Positions 53,744-63,647 are shown, counted from the first letter of the stretch. The stretch: DNA of 64,000 bases from an uncultured Ilumatobacter sp. (GCA_905182555.1 CAJJBX010000005.1:62001-126000); one strand, 5' to 3'. Program-made: numbers and translations. Notes: generated from the sequence alone by a model not told the origin.

Positions 53744-54187
53744 TCACTTCGTGGCGTCAGCTGCCGGCTTCTTGGCTGCCGGCTTCTTGGCTGCCGGCTT
53801 CTTGGCTGCCGGCTTCTTGGCTGCCGGCTTCTTGGCTGCTGGCTTCTTGGCTGCTGGCTTGGCCTCTTCGATCTTGAGCATCTCGATGACGCGCCCGTGT
53901 AGGTCACGGTTCATGTCAGCGGCACGTTCAACGAAGGAGATGTAACGCTTGCCGGCCTCGGCAGCGGTCGGGAACTCGGCGAGCTCGAAGCGGCCTGCAA
54001 ACGGCAGCTCCACCATGGCGGGAACTTCGACGACCTTGGTGATGGCGTCGACAGTCTTCACTGCGAAGTCGACAGCCCTACGGTTGGCATCGATGACGGC
54101 ATCAAGGACCTTGTCGTTGGTGCTTGTGTAGTTGGCGGTTGCCGTTTCGAGCTGACCGTTGATCTTGGTGATGATTTGGTTGCGCAT
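53744..54187 (-). CDS. Phasin-like / histone-H1-tail protein
   Basis: 147 residues from ATG 54187 with GGAG eight bases upstream; the longer frame upstream is not coding. Residues 1-110 are helical (ITKINGQLETATANYTSTND, AVIDANRRAVDFAVKTVDAITK) with a phasin-like look. The tail is seven PAAKK repeats from 15-bp DNA repeats. Lysine/alanine tails of this kind bind DNA, polyhydroxyalkanoate granule surfaces or, in HBHA, heparan sulfate. With the neighbouring XRE gene it recalls the mycobacterial Rv0474-hbhA pair, but the N-terminal domain is not clearly HBHA. Function open. Confidence 0.75.
   Translation of the reverse strand: MRNQIITKINGQLETATANYTSTNDKVLDAVIDANRRAVDFAVKTVDAITKVVEVPAMVELPFAGRFELAEFPTAAEAGKRYISFVERAADMNRDLHGRVIEMLKIEEAKPAAKKPAAKKPAAKKPAAKKPAAKKPAAKKPAADATK
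53757..53858. repeat. 15-bp tandem repeat encoding PAAKK units
   Basis: About six to seven copies of GGCTGCCGGCTTCTT in tandem (last copies GGCTGCTGGCTTCTT), coding for the lysine/alanine tail on the minus strand. Confidence 0.95.
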
Positions 54188-54369
54188 TAAATGCTCCAGT
54201 GTGTTGAGAGTTTTGGCGGGGTCGTGATCTCGGAGCCGGCTGGCGTGCCTGCTCTGCTGTTGTATTGCGTAGTTTATCACGCATTTCGTAAAATGCTGGA
54301 GATTTGCAAGAACTACTTCGCCTGACCCGCAGAGTAGATTCACACGCTGTGCCGACTGCTCCGACCGCG

Positions 54370-55272
54370 ATGAGCAACATCACCATTCTCGACGGCGGGA
54401 TGGGCAAGTTCCTGCGACGGATCGGCGCACCGTTCCGACAGCCCGAGTGGTCTGCTTTGGCGCTGATCGAGAGCCCCGACCACGTGGTCGATGCCCACAC
54501 GCAGTTCATCGATGCCGGAGCGCAGGTGATCATCACCAACAACTACGCCGTCGTTCCGTACCACCTTGGCGATGACCGCTTCGCTGCTAATGGCGCCGAC
54601 CTCATCGAGCTGTCAGGACGGCTTGCACGCCAAGCCGCCGACACCGCCGGGGTGGTGCTCGTCGGCGGTTCGATGCCGCCGCTATTCGGCTCGTACGAAC
54701 CGGACTTGTTCGACGCCGACCGGGCCCCCGAGATCTATGCACTTATCGTCCGGCAGCTCGATCGGTACGTCGATGTCTGGATCGCAGAAACGCTCAGCCT
54801 GGTCGCCGAACTCGACGTGATCGTCGCAGCGATCCGCGAGCACGGGTCGGGGCAGCCAATCTGGGCATCGTTCTCGCTGCCCGACGCCTACGACGGGCCG
54901 ATCGCGCTTCGCTCGGGCGACACCATCGACGACATCATCGATGTCGTCACCGAGCACGCCGATGTGGTCGATGCCGTGATGTTCAATTGCGCACTGCCGG
55001 AGCAGATGACACCAGCCATCATCGAGCTTGCGGAGAAGGCCGCCGCGTCCGAACTCGACGTCCGGATCGGCGGCTACGCCAACGGCTTCCCTGATGCCCG
55101 CCATCCCGAATACGCCGCCAACAACACGATCTTCGATCGTCGACCAGATCTTGACGCCGCTAGCTACGCAGAGATCGTGGCAACCTGGGTCGATGCCGGA
55201 GTAACGATCATCGGTGGGTGCTGCGACATGTACCCCGAAGACATCGCGGAGCTATCAGCCCGATTTGGCTGA
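54370..55272 (+). CDS. Homocysteine S-methyltransferase family protein
   Basis: 300 residues from ATG 54370 (MSNITILDGGMGKFLRR). TIM barrel with zinc-binding cysteines: MFNCALPEQM and GGCCDMYPEDI. LDGGMG, IDAGAQVIITNNYAV and GSMPPLFGSYEPD are typical. It transfers a methyl group from S-methylmethionine, betaine or a related donor to homocysteine. Given the methylated-amine cluster 5 kb away, betaine is an attractive donor, but this is inference. The 180-base AT-rich gap upstream is shared with the phasin-like gene and should hold both promoters. Confidence 0.88.
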   Translation: MSNITILDGGMGKFLRRIGAPFRQPEWSALALIESPDHVVDAHTQFIDAGAQVIITNNYAVVPYHLGDDRFAANGADLIELSGRLARQAADTAGVVLVGGSMPPLFGSYEPDLFDADRAPEIYALIVRQLDRYVDVWIAETLSLVAELDVIVAAIREHGSGQPIWASFSLPDAYDGPIALRSGDTIDDIIDVVTEHADVVDAVMFNCALPEQMTPAIIELAEKAAASELDVRIGGYANGFPDARHPEYAANNTIFDRRPDLDAASYAEIVATWVDAGVTIIGGCCDMYPEDIAELSARFG

Positions 55273-55284
55273 CCCTGTTCGGAG

Positions 55285-56259
55285 CTACTTGATGAGCGCG
55301 ACGACCTTGCCGTAGGTCTTGCGGTCAGCGAGGTCCTGCAGGGCCTGCGCCGCCTGGTCGAATGCATACGGCGGGTAGAGCGGCGGATCGATCGTGCCCT
55401 CTGAAGCCATCGCAAGCAGCTTGGTCATCTGTTGCTCAAGCGCCTCGGGGAAGCGCGCCAACGCTGCCCCCCAGTGGACTCCGACCACGGAGTAACTCTT
55501 GAGGAGCGCGTGGTTCGTTTTAAACTCGGGGATGCCGGCGACGAACCCGATCACCAGAAGTCGACCATCCCAGCCCATGCATCGGCGGACCTGCTGGAAG
55601 GTGTCGCCACCAACCGGGTCGTAAGCCACATCGACACCGCCGCCGCTCGCCTCACGAACGGCGTCGACCCAGTCGGGGTTTTCCTGGTGGTCGATCACCA
55701 CGTCGGCACCGACGTCTTTGAGTACCTGCACCTTGGTTGCGCCACCGGCGATTGCGATGGTCTTGGCACCCATGGCCTTGGCCAACTGGATTGCCGCCGT
55801 ACCGGTGCCCCCGGCTGCGCCCGTAATCAACACGGACTCGCCAGCTTGCAGCTTGGCTCGATCCTCGAGTGCATAGAGCGTGGTGCAGTAGTTGATCGGA
55901 ATCGCTGCTGCCGTTGCTGCCGATACGCCATCGGGCACCGGGAACAACCCGGCTGCCGGATGCACGGTCTGTTCCGCAAGGCCACCGCCTCCGAGGTACG
56001 CGACACGCTGGCCGACTTCGACGCTCGTGACGCCTTGGCCGAGCGCTGCGACGGTGCCACACGACTCGCCACCCGGGACATGACCGGGGTGCGACTTCAC
56101 CTGGTACATCCCCCGACACGACAAGACGTCGGGGAAAGCGAGGCCGACAGCCTCTTGATTGATGAGTACCTGGCCAGGGCCAGGTACGGATGCGGCCTCA
56201 TCGAGAAGTTCGAGTTGGTCGAGTGGGTCACCGTGGGCTTTGAGTCGCCAAATCTTCAT
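55285..56259 (-). CDS. NADPH:quinone oxidoreductase family protein (zinc-free MDR)
   Basis: 324 residues from ATG 56259 (MKIWRLKAHGDPLDQLEL). Medium-chain dehydrogenase/reductase fold: N-terminal GroES-like domain with PGHVPGGESCGTV and a Rossmann domain with ITGAAGGTGTAAIQLAKAMG. The catalytic zinc ligands are missing, as in quinone oxidoreductases. DVAYDPVGGDTF and LLVIGFVAGIPEF are typical. Probably NADPH-dependent reduction of an enone or quinone. It is 67 bases downstream of an acyl-CoA ligase on the same strand and may share its transcript. Confidence 0.88.
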   Translation of the reverse strand: MKIWRLKAHGDPLDQLELLDEAASVPGPGQVLINQEAVGLAFPDVLSCRGMYQVKSHPGHVPGGESCGTVAALGQGVTSVEVGQRVAYLGGGGLAEQTVHPAAGLFPVPDGVSAATAAAIPINYCTTLYALEDRAKLQAGESVLITGAAGGTGTAAIQLAKAMGAKTIAIAGGATKVQVLKDVGADVVIDHQENPDWVDAVREASGGGVDVAYDPVGGDTFQQVRRCMGWDGRLLVIGFVAGIPEFKTNHALLKSYSVVGVHWGAALARFPEALEQQMTKLLAMASEGTIDPPLYPPYAFDQAAQALQDLADRKTYGKVVALIK

Positions 56260-56326
56260 GTTGGTGACAGTACGCGATCGCTCCGCCGAGCATTCAGCCG
56301 CGGCGAAAGGAAAACCGATGCGCTGC

Positions 56327-57892
56327 TCAGTTGCCGGCAACCCGGCGGTCGTGACCGGCCCAATGCGGTTCGCGGAGCACCTTGCGCTGGATCTTGCCGA
56401 CCGGGCTCTTCGGCAACGGTTCGGCCCGCAGCTCGATGTGCGTTGGCTTCTTGTACGAGCCGAGTCGATCGACGCAGAGCGATCGGATCTCGTCGATGAT
56501 CCTGGGGTCATCGACCGCGATTCCGGCCGCCACTGCGCACACCGCCATCGGCGTCTCGCCCCACTTGTCGTCAGGCACCGAGAACACCGCCACTTCGACG
56601 ACGTCGGGATGGTCGGCAATGGCGTTCTCAAGTTCGGCTGGCCAGATGTTGAAGCCGCCCGAGATGATCATGTCGTCCTTGCGGTCGAGCACGTAGAGGT
56701 AACCGTTCGCATCGAGTCGCCCGATATCGCCAGTCAGCACGAACCCGTCAGGGGTGATGCGTTCAGCGGTCGCCTCGGCATTATCCCAGAACTCCAGCAT
56801 CTGGCCATCACATTTCACGGCGATCTCCCCTTCGGCACCGATCGGCAACTGCCGCATGTTGTCGTCGGGATCGCGAATCTGTAAGTAGGCGAACGGCAAT
56901 GCCCGACCGGTCGAGCGGAGCGGCTCAGAACCCTCGACCTCAGAAAACCACTCTTCGGGGCCCATCATGCAGACCGGAACCGCCTCGGTCTGGCCGAAGC
57001 CTTGGTACAGCACCATGCCGAATACGTCGCGCGCAAGTAACGCTGTCTCGTCGGCGATCGGTGCGCCCCCAATCTGAATCACTTTGAGTGCGGACCAGTC
57101 GCGCCTGCGCGCTGTCTCGTCGCGGGCGAGTGCGTTCAGCATTGCGGGCACGGCAAACATGTAGCCGACCCGCTCACGCTCCATCACCTCGATCGTCTCC
57201 GACGGATCGAAGTGATCAAGCAGCACGTTTGCGCCTCCGCTCAGCCATGTCGGCGTGTACAGATAGCCCGAGCCGTGAGAGATCGGCCCGACGTGGAGGC
57301 ACCGTTCGCCAGCGATCATCGGCGGGAAGTTGTAGAACCAGTCGCGCCCGGTAGCGAGCCACGAACGATGGGTGTAGGCAACGCCTTTCGGATTGCCTGT
57401 GGTACCGCCCGTGTGGCGGATGATGTACCAGTCATTCGGGTCAATCGGCACGTTCGGGTCGACATCGTCGTGCCCGCCAAGCCACTGCTCGTAGCCCGAA
57501 TCGCGGACGATGACGTGTTCGACGTCGGGAAGGTCGGCACGGATTGCATCGATCTCGTGCGCGTAGTGCTCAGCAACGATGACCGCACGACAGCCCGTGT
57601 GATCGAGCATGTGGATGTGTGCCTCAGCTGAGTTGCGGGCGTAGAGCGGCACACGTACGAGGCCAGCAATGGTCGCGCCGGCGAAGAGATCTTGCGCCTC
57701 AATGCTGTTGTCTTCGAGGACACCAATTCGGTCGCCGGGAACGAGGCCGAGGGCGAGCAATGCGTTCGCAAGCCTCGTGCCGCGGGTCCACGCCTCGGCA
57801 AATGTCAACTGGCGATCACCATGGATCACCGCTATCCGGTTCGCGTTCAGTGTTGCAGCTTGTGCCATGAGTCCCCGGACGTCCATCCCCAC
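56327..57892 (-). CDS. AMP-dependent acyl-CoA synthetase
   Basis: 521 residues. Motifs: YIIRHTGGTTGNPKGVAYTH (P-loop with GG for the usual SG), HVGPISHGSGYL, YQGFGQTEAVP, TGDIGRLDANGYLYVLDRKDDMI and the C-terminal lysine PKSPVGKIQRKVLRE. It activates a fatty, aromatic or steroid-derived acid; substrate unknown. It heads a two-gene minus-strand unit with the quinone oxidoreductase and is divergent from the DUF35-thiolase-P450 operon. Confidence 0.92.
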   Translation of the reverse strand: MGMDVRGLMAQAATLNANRIAVIHGDRQLTFAEAWTRGTRLANALLALGLVPGDRIGVLEDNSIEAQDLFAGATIAGLVRVPLYARNSAEAHIHMLDHTGCRAVIVAEHYAHEIDAIRADLPDVEHVIVRDSGYEQWLGGHDDVDPNVPIDPNDWYIIRHTGGTTGNPKGVAYTHRSWLATGRDWFYNFPPMIAGERCLHVGPISHGSGYLYTPTWLSGGANVLLDHFDPSETIEVMERERVGYMFAVPAMLNALARDETARRRDWSALKVIQIGGAPIADETALLARDVFGMVLYQGFGQTEAVPVCMMGPEEWFSEVEGSEPLRSTGRALPFAYLQIRDPDDNMRQLPIGAEGEIAVKCDGQMLEFWDNAEATAERITPDGFVLTGDIGRLDANGYLYVLDRKDDMIISGGFNIWPAELENAIADHPDVVEVAVFSVPDDKWGETPMAVCAVAAGIAVDDPRIIDEIRSLCVDRLGSYKKPTHIELRAEPLPKSPVGKIQRKVLREPHWAGHDRRVAGN

Positions 57893-57986
57893 AGTCTGAT
57901 CTGTCGACCAACGCGACGACGACCTGGCCGGTCAGTATCGGCGGTGCGGATCGTCCCACGCACCTGCGGCGTGCTTGCATGGGGCC

Positions 57987-58349
57987 ATGGCGAGCGCACC
58001 ACCGACACCGGCTGACCCGAGACCCCACCTGGTCGACTATTGCATCGACGGATCAGCGTGCACCGCTTGCGGCCACGTTGCCGCTCGGAGGCACGATCGC
58101 TGCGAGCGATGCCTCGGTTCGACCACGCCGAAGTCGTTCGGGCCCAGCGGCACAGTCTGGTCATCGACCACCGTGCACCTTCGCATCGGCGACATCGCTC
58201 CCCCATTCGTTCTCGCCTACGTCGACATCGACTGCGGGCCACGCGTGCTGGCACGTATTGTTGACGCGATCGAAGTCCCCGCAGGGGGCGTCGTGCGAAT
58301 CGTTGGGAATGACCACGGCGATCTACTCGTCGAAGCGGTGGCATCATGA
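57987..58349 (+). CDS. DUF35 OB-fold protein with zinc ribbon
   Basis: 120 residues from ATG 57987. Rubredoxin-like zinc ribbon C25, C28, C39, C42 (CTACGHVAARRHDRCERC) followed by the OB-fold (SGTVWSSTTVHL, PFVLAYVDID, GPRVLARI). These proteins are obligate partners of SCP2-type thiolases or aldolases, handling acyl-CoA (as ChsH2/Ltp2 in steroid side-chain removal). Its stop overlaps the thiolase start (ATGA), so the pair very probably forms a complex. Confidence 0.9.
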   Translation: MASAPPTPADPRPHLVDYCIDGSACTACGHVAARRHDRCERCLGSTTPKSFGPSGTVWSSTTVHLRIGDIAPPFVLAYVDIDCGPRVLARIVDAIEVPAGGVVRIVGNDHGDLLVEAVAS

Positions 58350-59509
58350 CCGACCGCCGAGTAGGCATCGCCGGCGTTGGCACCTCACAGTTCGGGCGCT
58401 TCGCCGATCGACGCGTCGAGGAACTGGCGTGGGAAGCAATTATTGAGGCGATCGACGACAGCGGTTTCGCACCGTCTGAGATTGACGCTGCGTTTGTTGG
58501 CTCGGTCTTCGGCCCTCCTGGCCTCGCCAACCGGGTGCTGGCCGGCGCAGGGCTCGGTGGAATTCCGACGTTCAAAATCGAGGCGGCCTGCGCAAGCGGA
58601 ACAGTGGCGCTGCACGAAGCACAGCAGGCGGTTGCCTCGGGGCGCTACGAGCGGGTCATCGCCGTCGGCGTCGAACAGTTGTCGACCCAGTTCGCGGGGC
58701 CCATCGTGCCCGAACTGAGCGACCCCGAGGGCCGAGCAGGCTTGGCGATGCCCGCGCTCTACGCGCTACAAGCAAGTCGCTACCTGCAGGAGTTCAACGT
58801 CGATCCGGCACTTCTCGCCGAGGTCGCCGTCAAGAACAAGGCGCACGGTGCGCTCAACCCGCGGGCCCACCTCTCAGGAACTCCGCCGACCACCGCCGAG
58901 GTGTTGGAGAGCCGACCAATCGCTGGGCCGTTAACCCTTCTGCAGTGTTGCCCAATGTCTGATGGAGCGGGCGCTGCGGTGATCACAGCGTTCAATCCGG
59001 ATTCCGAGCTCCATGCGAGCCGGCACGTCGAGATCCTGACCAGCCAGTTCTCGTCCGGCCCGCTCTGGACGTCGAGCGACACCGAGCCATGGGGCTTCCA
59101 AACGGTGGCCCGAACTGCAGCTCGGGCATTCGCCGAGGCAGGGTTAGCGGTCGAGGACGTCGACGTGTTCGAGGTGCACGACGCGTTCACCATCGGCGAG
59201 ATCCTCACACTCGAAGCAATCGGTGTCGCGCCTCGGGGCGAAGGCGCTGCACTCGCTCCGTCGGGCCACACGCGCTTGGGTGGGCCGCAACCGGTCAATC
59301 CCAGCGGCGGGCTGTTGTCGCGCGGGCACCCGCTCGGCTCGACCGGGTTGGCGCAAACCGCCGAATTGGTGTGGCAATTGCGTAGCGAGGCTGGCGAACG
59401 CCAAGTCAACGGCGCACGGATCGCGCTGCTCGAAACAATGGGCGGTGGTGCTGCCGGTGTCGATGCCAACGCATGCGTCATCGCGTTACTGCGCGGACCC
59501 GGCTCGTGA
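58346..59509 (+). CDS. Thiolase / SCP2-type lipid-transfer protein family
   Basis: 387 residues. Nucleophile region EAACASGTVALHEAQQAV with C82, then HDAFTIGEIL and GLLSRGHPLGSTGLAQ. The Cys and His of active thiolases are kept, so condensation/thiolysis or a retro-aldol reaction is possible. Coupled by ATGA to the DUF35 gene upstream and by GTGA to the P450 downstream: a three-gene translationally coupled unit for lipid or sterol-type acyl-CoA processing. Confidence 0.9.
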   Translation: MTDRRVGIAGVGTSQFGRFADRRVEELAWEAIIEAIDDSGFAPSEIDAAFVGSVFGPPGLANRVLAGAGLGGIPTFKIEAACASGTVALHEAQQAVASGRYERVIAVGVEQLSTQFAGPIVPELSDPEGRAGLAMPALYALQASRYLQEFNVDPALLAEVAVKNKAHGALNPRAHLSGTPPTTAEVLESRPIAGPLTLLQCCPMSDGAGAAVITAFNPDSELHASRHVEILTSQFSSGPLWTSSDTEPWGFQTVARTAARAFAEAGLAVEDVDVFEVHDAFTIGEILTLEAIGVAPRGEGAALAPSGHTRLGGPQPVNPSGGLLSRGHPLGSTGLAQTAELVWQLRSEAGERQVNGARIALLETMGGGAAGVDANACVIALLRGPGS

Positions 59510-60755
59510 ACGCGCCAACCAGCGACGTCGATCTCCTCGCACCGGACGCAATCGCTGATCCGCACGCCATTTTCGCTGCACTGCGCGAGATGGGCCCGAT
59601 CGTGTGGCTCACTCGACATCGTGCGTGGATGTTCACCACCCACGAGGCGGTCAGGCTCGGTTTCCACGACCAACGGCTCTCGAGTGATCGGCTGACACCA
59701 CTTGAGGGCCGGCTCGACGACGCCTCACGCGCCGCAATGGGCCAGACCTTCGACCTGCTGCGCGGCTGGATGGTGTTCCACGACGAACCCGAACACGCCC
59801 GATTGCGGGAGCCGCTCCGTCGAACATTCACGCCGTCCCGTGTCACCGACCTCCGGCCACGTATCGAAGAGATCGTCGACGAGCTACTCGATGACCTCGC
59901 AGACATCGACGAACCCGACCTCGTCCGCGACTTCGCGTTTCCTCTACCGGCAATCGTGATTGCCGAGCTCCTCGGCGTACCCGCAGAGGACCGCGATGAC
60001 TTCAAGCACTGGAGCGACCAACTCGCCGCCATCGTGTTTGGCTCGGCCAACCGAACAGCTGGCATCGAGCGGGCTGCGGCAGGCAGTGCCAAGTTCGTCG
60101 ACTACTTCACCGGCCTGGTCGATCGATATACCAGCGAGCCCACCAACAACCTGATCTCGGCGCTCATTGCGGTCACGAGCGACGACCCCGATGCCGGCCT
60201 GGCCCCGACCGAGTTGGTCGGGGCGCTCACGTTATTGTTGTTCGGCGGCCACGAAACGACCACCAACCTGATCTCGAACTCGATGCACTCACTGCTCCAG
60301 CACCCTGCCCAACAGCGGCTGTTGCGATCACGGCCAGAGCAACTCAGCGGAGCGCTCGAAGAACTGCACCGCTTCGACGGCTCGACAATGTGGTGCTGCG
60401 CAAGGCCCACGAGCGCGACGGCATCGCGCTGGAAGCAGGCCAGACCGTGTTTCTGGGCGTGCTCGGCGCCAACCGCGATCCGGTCGTGTTTGAGGACCCC
60501 AACGATCTGCACCTCGACCGCTCGAACGCCCGATCACATCTGGGCTACGGATACGGCGGCCACTTCTGCCTCGGCGCGGCGATCGCTCGGCTGGAAACCG
60601 AGGTTGCAGTCGGCCGCCTGATCGATCGATTCCCCAAGCTGGCGCTCCTCGACGACGCACCGGTCAGGTGGGGCGAGGTCCTCCTCGGCCGTGGCCCAAC
60701 TGCGCTCGCCGTCAGCACCTCACCCTGGCGTCCGGCCAGCAAGGTCAGTAACTAG
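59506..60755 (+). CDS. Cytochrome P450, one frameshift
   Basis: About 416 residues from GTG 59506, which overlaps the thiolase stop. I-helix FGGHETTTNLIS, ExxR region ALEELHRFDGST, then a one-base shift near 60390; the next frame carries VLRKAHERDGIALEAGQ, and the heme-ligand loop GYGYGGHFCLGAAIARLE. Before the break the C-helix HDEPEHARLREPLRRTFTP is intact. Together the two frames give a complete P450, so the indel is likely an error. Overlaps the convergent DUF169 gene by 11 bases. Confidence 0.88.
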
Positions 60756-61551
60756 CGCCGAGGCCGGCGCGTGCGTCGGTCTGGATGCCGTAGGGTGGGA
60801 TCGGATAGCGAAGACCGTTACGTGACAGCGCCTCCATCCCGTCAATCGCCTGCACGAGTTGATGCGGCTGCAGCGCCATCAACATCTCATCGTCCTGCAC
60901 GCCTCCGTACCGACGTTCGGCGTAGCACGGGATCGACAGGCTCGGCTCGCCTGTCGACAAGGCGCGACCCCACGAGTCAGCGCACGACGACTCGCCCACG
61001 CACCCCCATTCGAGTTTCTTGTACCCCGACCACTGGAGGCCGTTAATGAGCAGAATCATCTGGCCAGGCGTCGCATAGATCATGCAGATGTCTGGCGGAT
61101 CGAGACGGCCCGTGCTCAGAGGCGACACCGCCATGGCCTCGTACTGGCCAATGGGAACAACATGCATCGCAGCCTGGTGCGCTGCAGAATCTTCGATTGT
61201 CTCGAACCACACGCCGGCCATGTGCTTGCCCGAGTACCACTCGTCATCCTGAGCGCCAAGCCCGAGGACGGCCTGGCACTGAGCACCCACCAAGTCGGCA
61301 CCAGTAATGCCGACAGTCCAGTTGAGACGCGATGCCATCGACACGATTTGGTCGGCGGTGTGGATGTCTTTCGGTCGTCGAATCTTCGGGACCGCTTCCA
61401 TCTCGAATGCGGTCTCGAACATCTTCATGCCGATCGGCGTCGTGCGGATACGCAGCACCTTGTCGAGCCGGGCCAACGTGGTCGGCCAGTCGAGATCACC
61501 AGGCACTCCCTTGCGGATATGGACAGCTTGCTCGCTACTGGTGTCGGTCAT
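60745..61551 (-). CDS. DUF169 family protein
   Basis: 268 residues from ATG 61551, which overlaps the MalY stop (ATGA). Family marks: IRTTPIGMKMFE, ADQIVSMASRLNWTVGITGADL, and cysteine-containing ECGVCES-like WGCVGESSCADS. DUF169 proteins are uncharacterised; conserved cysteines suggest a metal or cofactor site. Co-translated with a C-S lyase. Confidence 0.83.
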   Translation of the reverse strand: MTDTSSEQAVHIRKGVPGDLDWPTTLARLDKVLRIRTTPIGMKMFETAFEMEAVPKIRRPKDIHTADQIVSMASRLNWTVGITGADLVGAQCQAVLGLGAQDDEWYSGKHMAGVWFETIEDSAAHQAAMHVVPIGQYEAMAVSPLSTGRLDPPDICMIYATPGQMILLINGLQWSGYKKLEWGCVGESSCADSWGRALSTGEPSLSIPCYAERRYGGVQDDEMLMALQPHQLVQAIDGMEALSRNGLRYPIPPYGIQTDARAGLGASY

Positions 61552-62729
61552 TCGGTACTCCCAAAGTGGTCGGGTCGGTGTGTGGACAATGTGCTGGCGA
61601 TCCGGTCGATCACCCCGTCGAGAATCTCTGACGACGTCGCCACGTTGATCCGTGCGTGTCCCCGGCCGCCCGTTCCGAACTTCGCTCCACTCGACAGCGC
61701 CACCTGCGCGTGTTTGAGCAGCCATTCAGACGGGTCGTCGCCGATGTCGTAAGCGGAGAAGTCAAGCCATCCGAGGTACGTCGCTTGCGGAATCTGGAAA
61801 CCGACATCTGCAAGGTCGGCAGCAAGTCGGGTAGCGAGCTGGTTGCGGCGCACTTCGATGGTGCGGCGCGCCGCCCACAGCCAGTCGTCGCAGGCCGTCC
61901 ATGCAGCGATCGTCCCGGTGATCCCGAGCGTGCTCGGCGACCCGTGGAGGTGTCCCGGCATCGTTTCCAGGGTTGCCGTGAGTGGCGCGTGGTCGATGTG
62001 GGCAACGGCGGTGCGTAGGCCAGCGAGATTAAAGGTCTTGCTCGCTGAGCCGAGGGTGACCAGGCGACCGACGAACCGCTCGTCGGTGGCGCCCAACGGA
62101 ATGAATCCTGGCTGATGGGTCAGATCGCCCCAGATCTCGTCGGTGATCACGAGCAGGTCGTGTCGCTCGGCAACATCGGCTACGGCTGCAATTTCATCGT
62201 CATCGAAGATGCGGCCCGTCGGGTTGTGCGGGTTGCAAAACAGGATGATCTTCGTCGTGTCGTCGATTGCTGCTTCGAATCGTTCGACGTCAAGCTTCCA
62301 GCCGTCGGTGATCAGCGGCACCTCGATCCGTCGGCGGCCGCTGTTCGCAATCGCATCGAGGAACGGGTAATAGATCGGCGTGAACACGACAACACCGTCA
62401 CCAGGATCGGTCGTGTTCCAGAGTGCGGTTTCCAAGGCGTGCAAGGCGCTCGTGAATGGGTGGATCTGTTCGATGTTGGGAGCCCACCCGTGTCGACGTT
62501 CCTGCCAATCGGCGTACGCCGGAGCGAGGTCGACAGCAAACGGCCCATACCCGAGGTCGCCACGTTCGGTGTGGGCACGGATGGCCGTGATGACCGGTGC
62601 CGGCGGGTCGAAGTCCATGTCGGCGACCCACGCCGCGAGCACATCAGGACCGTGCTTCGACCACTTGACTCCGACTCGCCCGCGTGCCCGTTCCTCGCTC
62701 ACCGTGAGCAGCTCGTCGGGTGTGCCCAT
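61548..62729 (-). CDS. MalY/PatB-type aminotransferase (cystathionine beta-lyase-like)
   Basis: 393 residues. PLP fold-type I enzyme; the Schiff-base lysine lies in LVTLGSASKTFNLAGLRTA, with HNPTGRIFDDDEIAAVADVA and DEIWGDLTHQP typical of PatB/MalY. Likely splits C-S bonds in cystathionine or cysteine conjugates to thiol, pyruvate and ammonia. First of a two-gene unit with DUF169. Confidence 0.92.
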   Translation of the reverse strand: MGTPDELLTVSEERARGRVGVKWSKHGPDVLAAWVADMDFDPPAPVITAIRAHTERGDLGYGPFAVDLAPAYADWQERRHGWAPNIEQIHPFTSALHALETALWNTTDPGDGVVVFTPIYYPFLDAIANSGRRRIEVPLITDGWKLDVERFEAAIDDTTKIILFCNPHNPTGRIFDDDEIAAVADVAERHDLLVITDEIWGDLTHQPGFIPLGATDERFVGRLVTLGSASKTFNLAGLRTAVAHIDHAPLTATLETMPGHLHGSPSTLGITGTIAAWTACDDWLWAARRTIEVRRNQLATRLAADLADVGFQIPQATYLGWLDFSAYDIGDDPSEWLLKHAQVALSSGAKFGTGGRGHARINVATSSEILDGVIDRIASTLSTHRPDHFGSTE

Positions 62730-62881
62730 GTTCGAACGGTAGTCAGTCGAACCCGACGCCCGATCAGCGAGGCGTCGCGACAGTCACACGCTCCACGACG
62801 AACTCGGAACGAAACGGAGCCGATTTCACCGCATACCGTCCCGAGAATCTGGTGGCCGGGTCCAGCCAAGCGGTACGAGGG

Positions 62882-63541
62882 TCAGGCCGGGCGAATCGGG
62901 TTCTTGTACGTGTCGAGGTACACGATCTCGGCCACATCGTCGCGCTTGGCCGGCTTGAAATCGGTGCCCTTCGTATAGGCAACGGGTAGCAGCCCGGCCT
63001 GCGTCATGTGGTCGGGGATCCCGAGGATCTCGGCGGCTTCCTGTTCCTTGCCGAGGTGCAACGTGGTGAGGCAACTGCCGAGGCCACGACTGCGCAGTGC
63101 AAGCTGGAAGCTCCACATGGCCGGCATGATCGAACCCATCAGACCAGCAGCGGCGTTGGCGCTGTTGTCGGTCAGGCGACCGATGATCAGCGGGATCACG
63201 AGCACCGGCACTTCGCCGAGCTTCTGTGCCAGGAAGTTCGCCGAATCGATCACTCGACCCTGCTGAGTGCCCGTGTCAGCCTGATCGGCCGCCGCTGCGA
63301 GGTACTCGCCGCCGGCGTCGCGGTACAGCTTCGCGAGTGCTTCCTTTTTCTCAGCATCGCGGATGACCATCCAGCGCCAGCCCTGCTGGTTGGAACCAGT
63401 TGGGGCCTGCACCGCAAGCTGGAGGCACTCGAGAAGCACATCGTCGGGCACTTCCCGATCGAAGTCGAGGCGTTTACGCACTGCACGCGTTGTCGAAAGG
63501 AGTGCATCAGTTTGATCAAGATCGAAGTCCATACCGCCCAT
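62882..63541 (-). CDS. Nitroreductase family FMN protein
   Basis: 219 residues. N-terminal [34 protein letters not shown] and C-terminal [21 protein letters not shown] with [10 protein letters not shown] mark the nitroreductase fold that binds FMN. It reduces nitro, quinone or enone groups with NAD(P)H; physiological substrate unknown. Start ATG 63541 ([15 protein letters not shown]); the second ATG four codons on is also possible. Divergent from the flavin monooxygenase-like gene. Confidence 0.88.
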   Translation of the reverse strand: MGGMDFDLDQTDALLSTTRAVRKRLDFDREVPDDVLLECLQLAVQAPTGSNQQGWRWMVIRDAEKKEALAKLYRDAGGEYLAAAADQADTGTQQGRVIDSANFLAQKLGEVPVLVIPLIIGRLTDNSANAAAGLMGSIMPAMWSFQLALRSRGLGSCLTTLHLGKEQEAAEILGIPDHMTQAGLLPVAYTKGTDFKPAKRDDVAEIVYLDTYKNPIRPA

Positions 63542-63647
63542 GTTCGCCGAAGTCGGTGGAGTCAGATGTCATCGGCGGCGCAGCACTGGATCGTGGTGGG
63601 CGTCGCTCCACCGTGTCTCGCCGAAGCGAACCGGGCATGCTGGTGAC

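Noticed and set aside
53757-53858. Repeat block as a CRISPR array
   Set aside because: Units are 15 bp in direct contact with no spacers and encode PAAKK in a coding frame.
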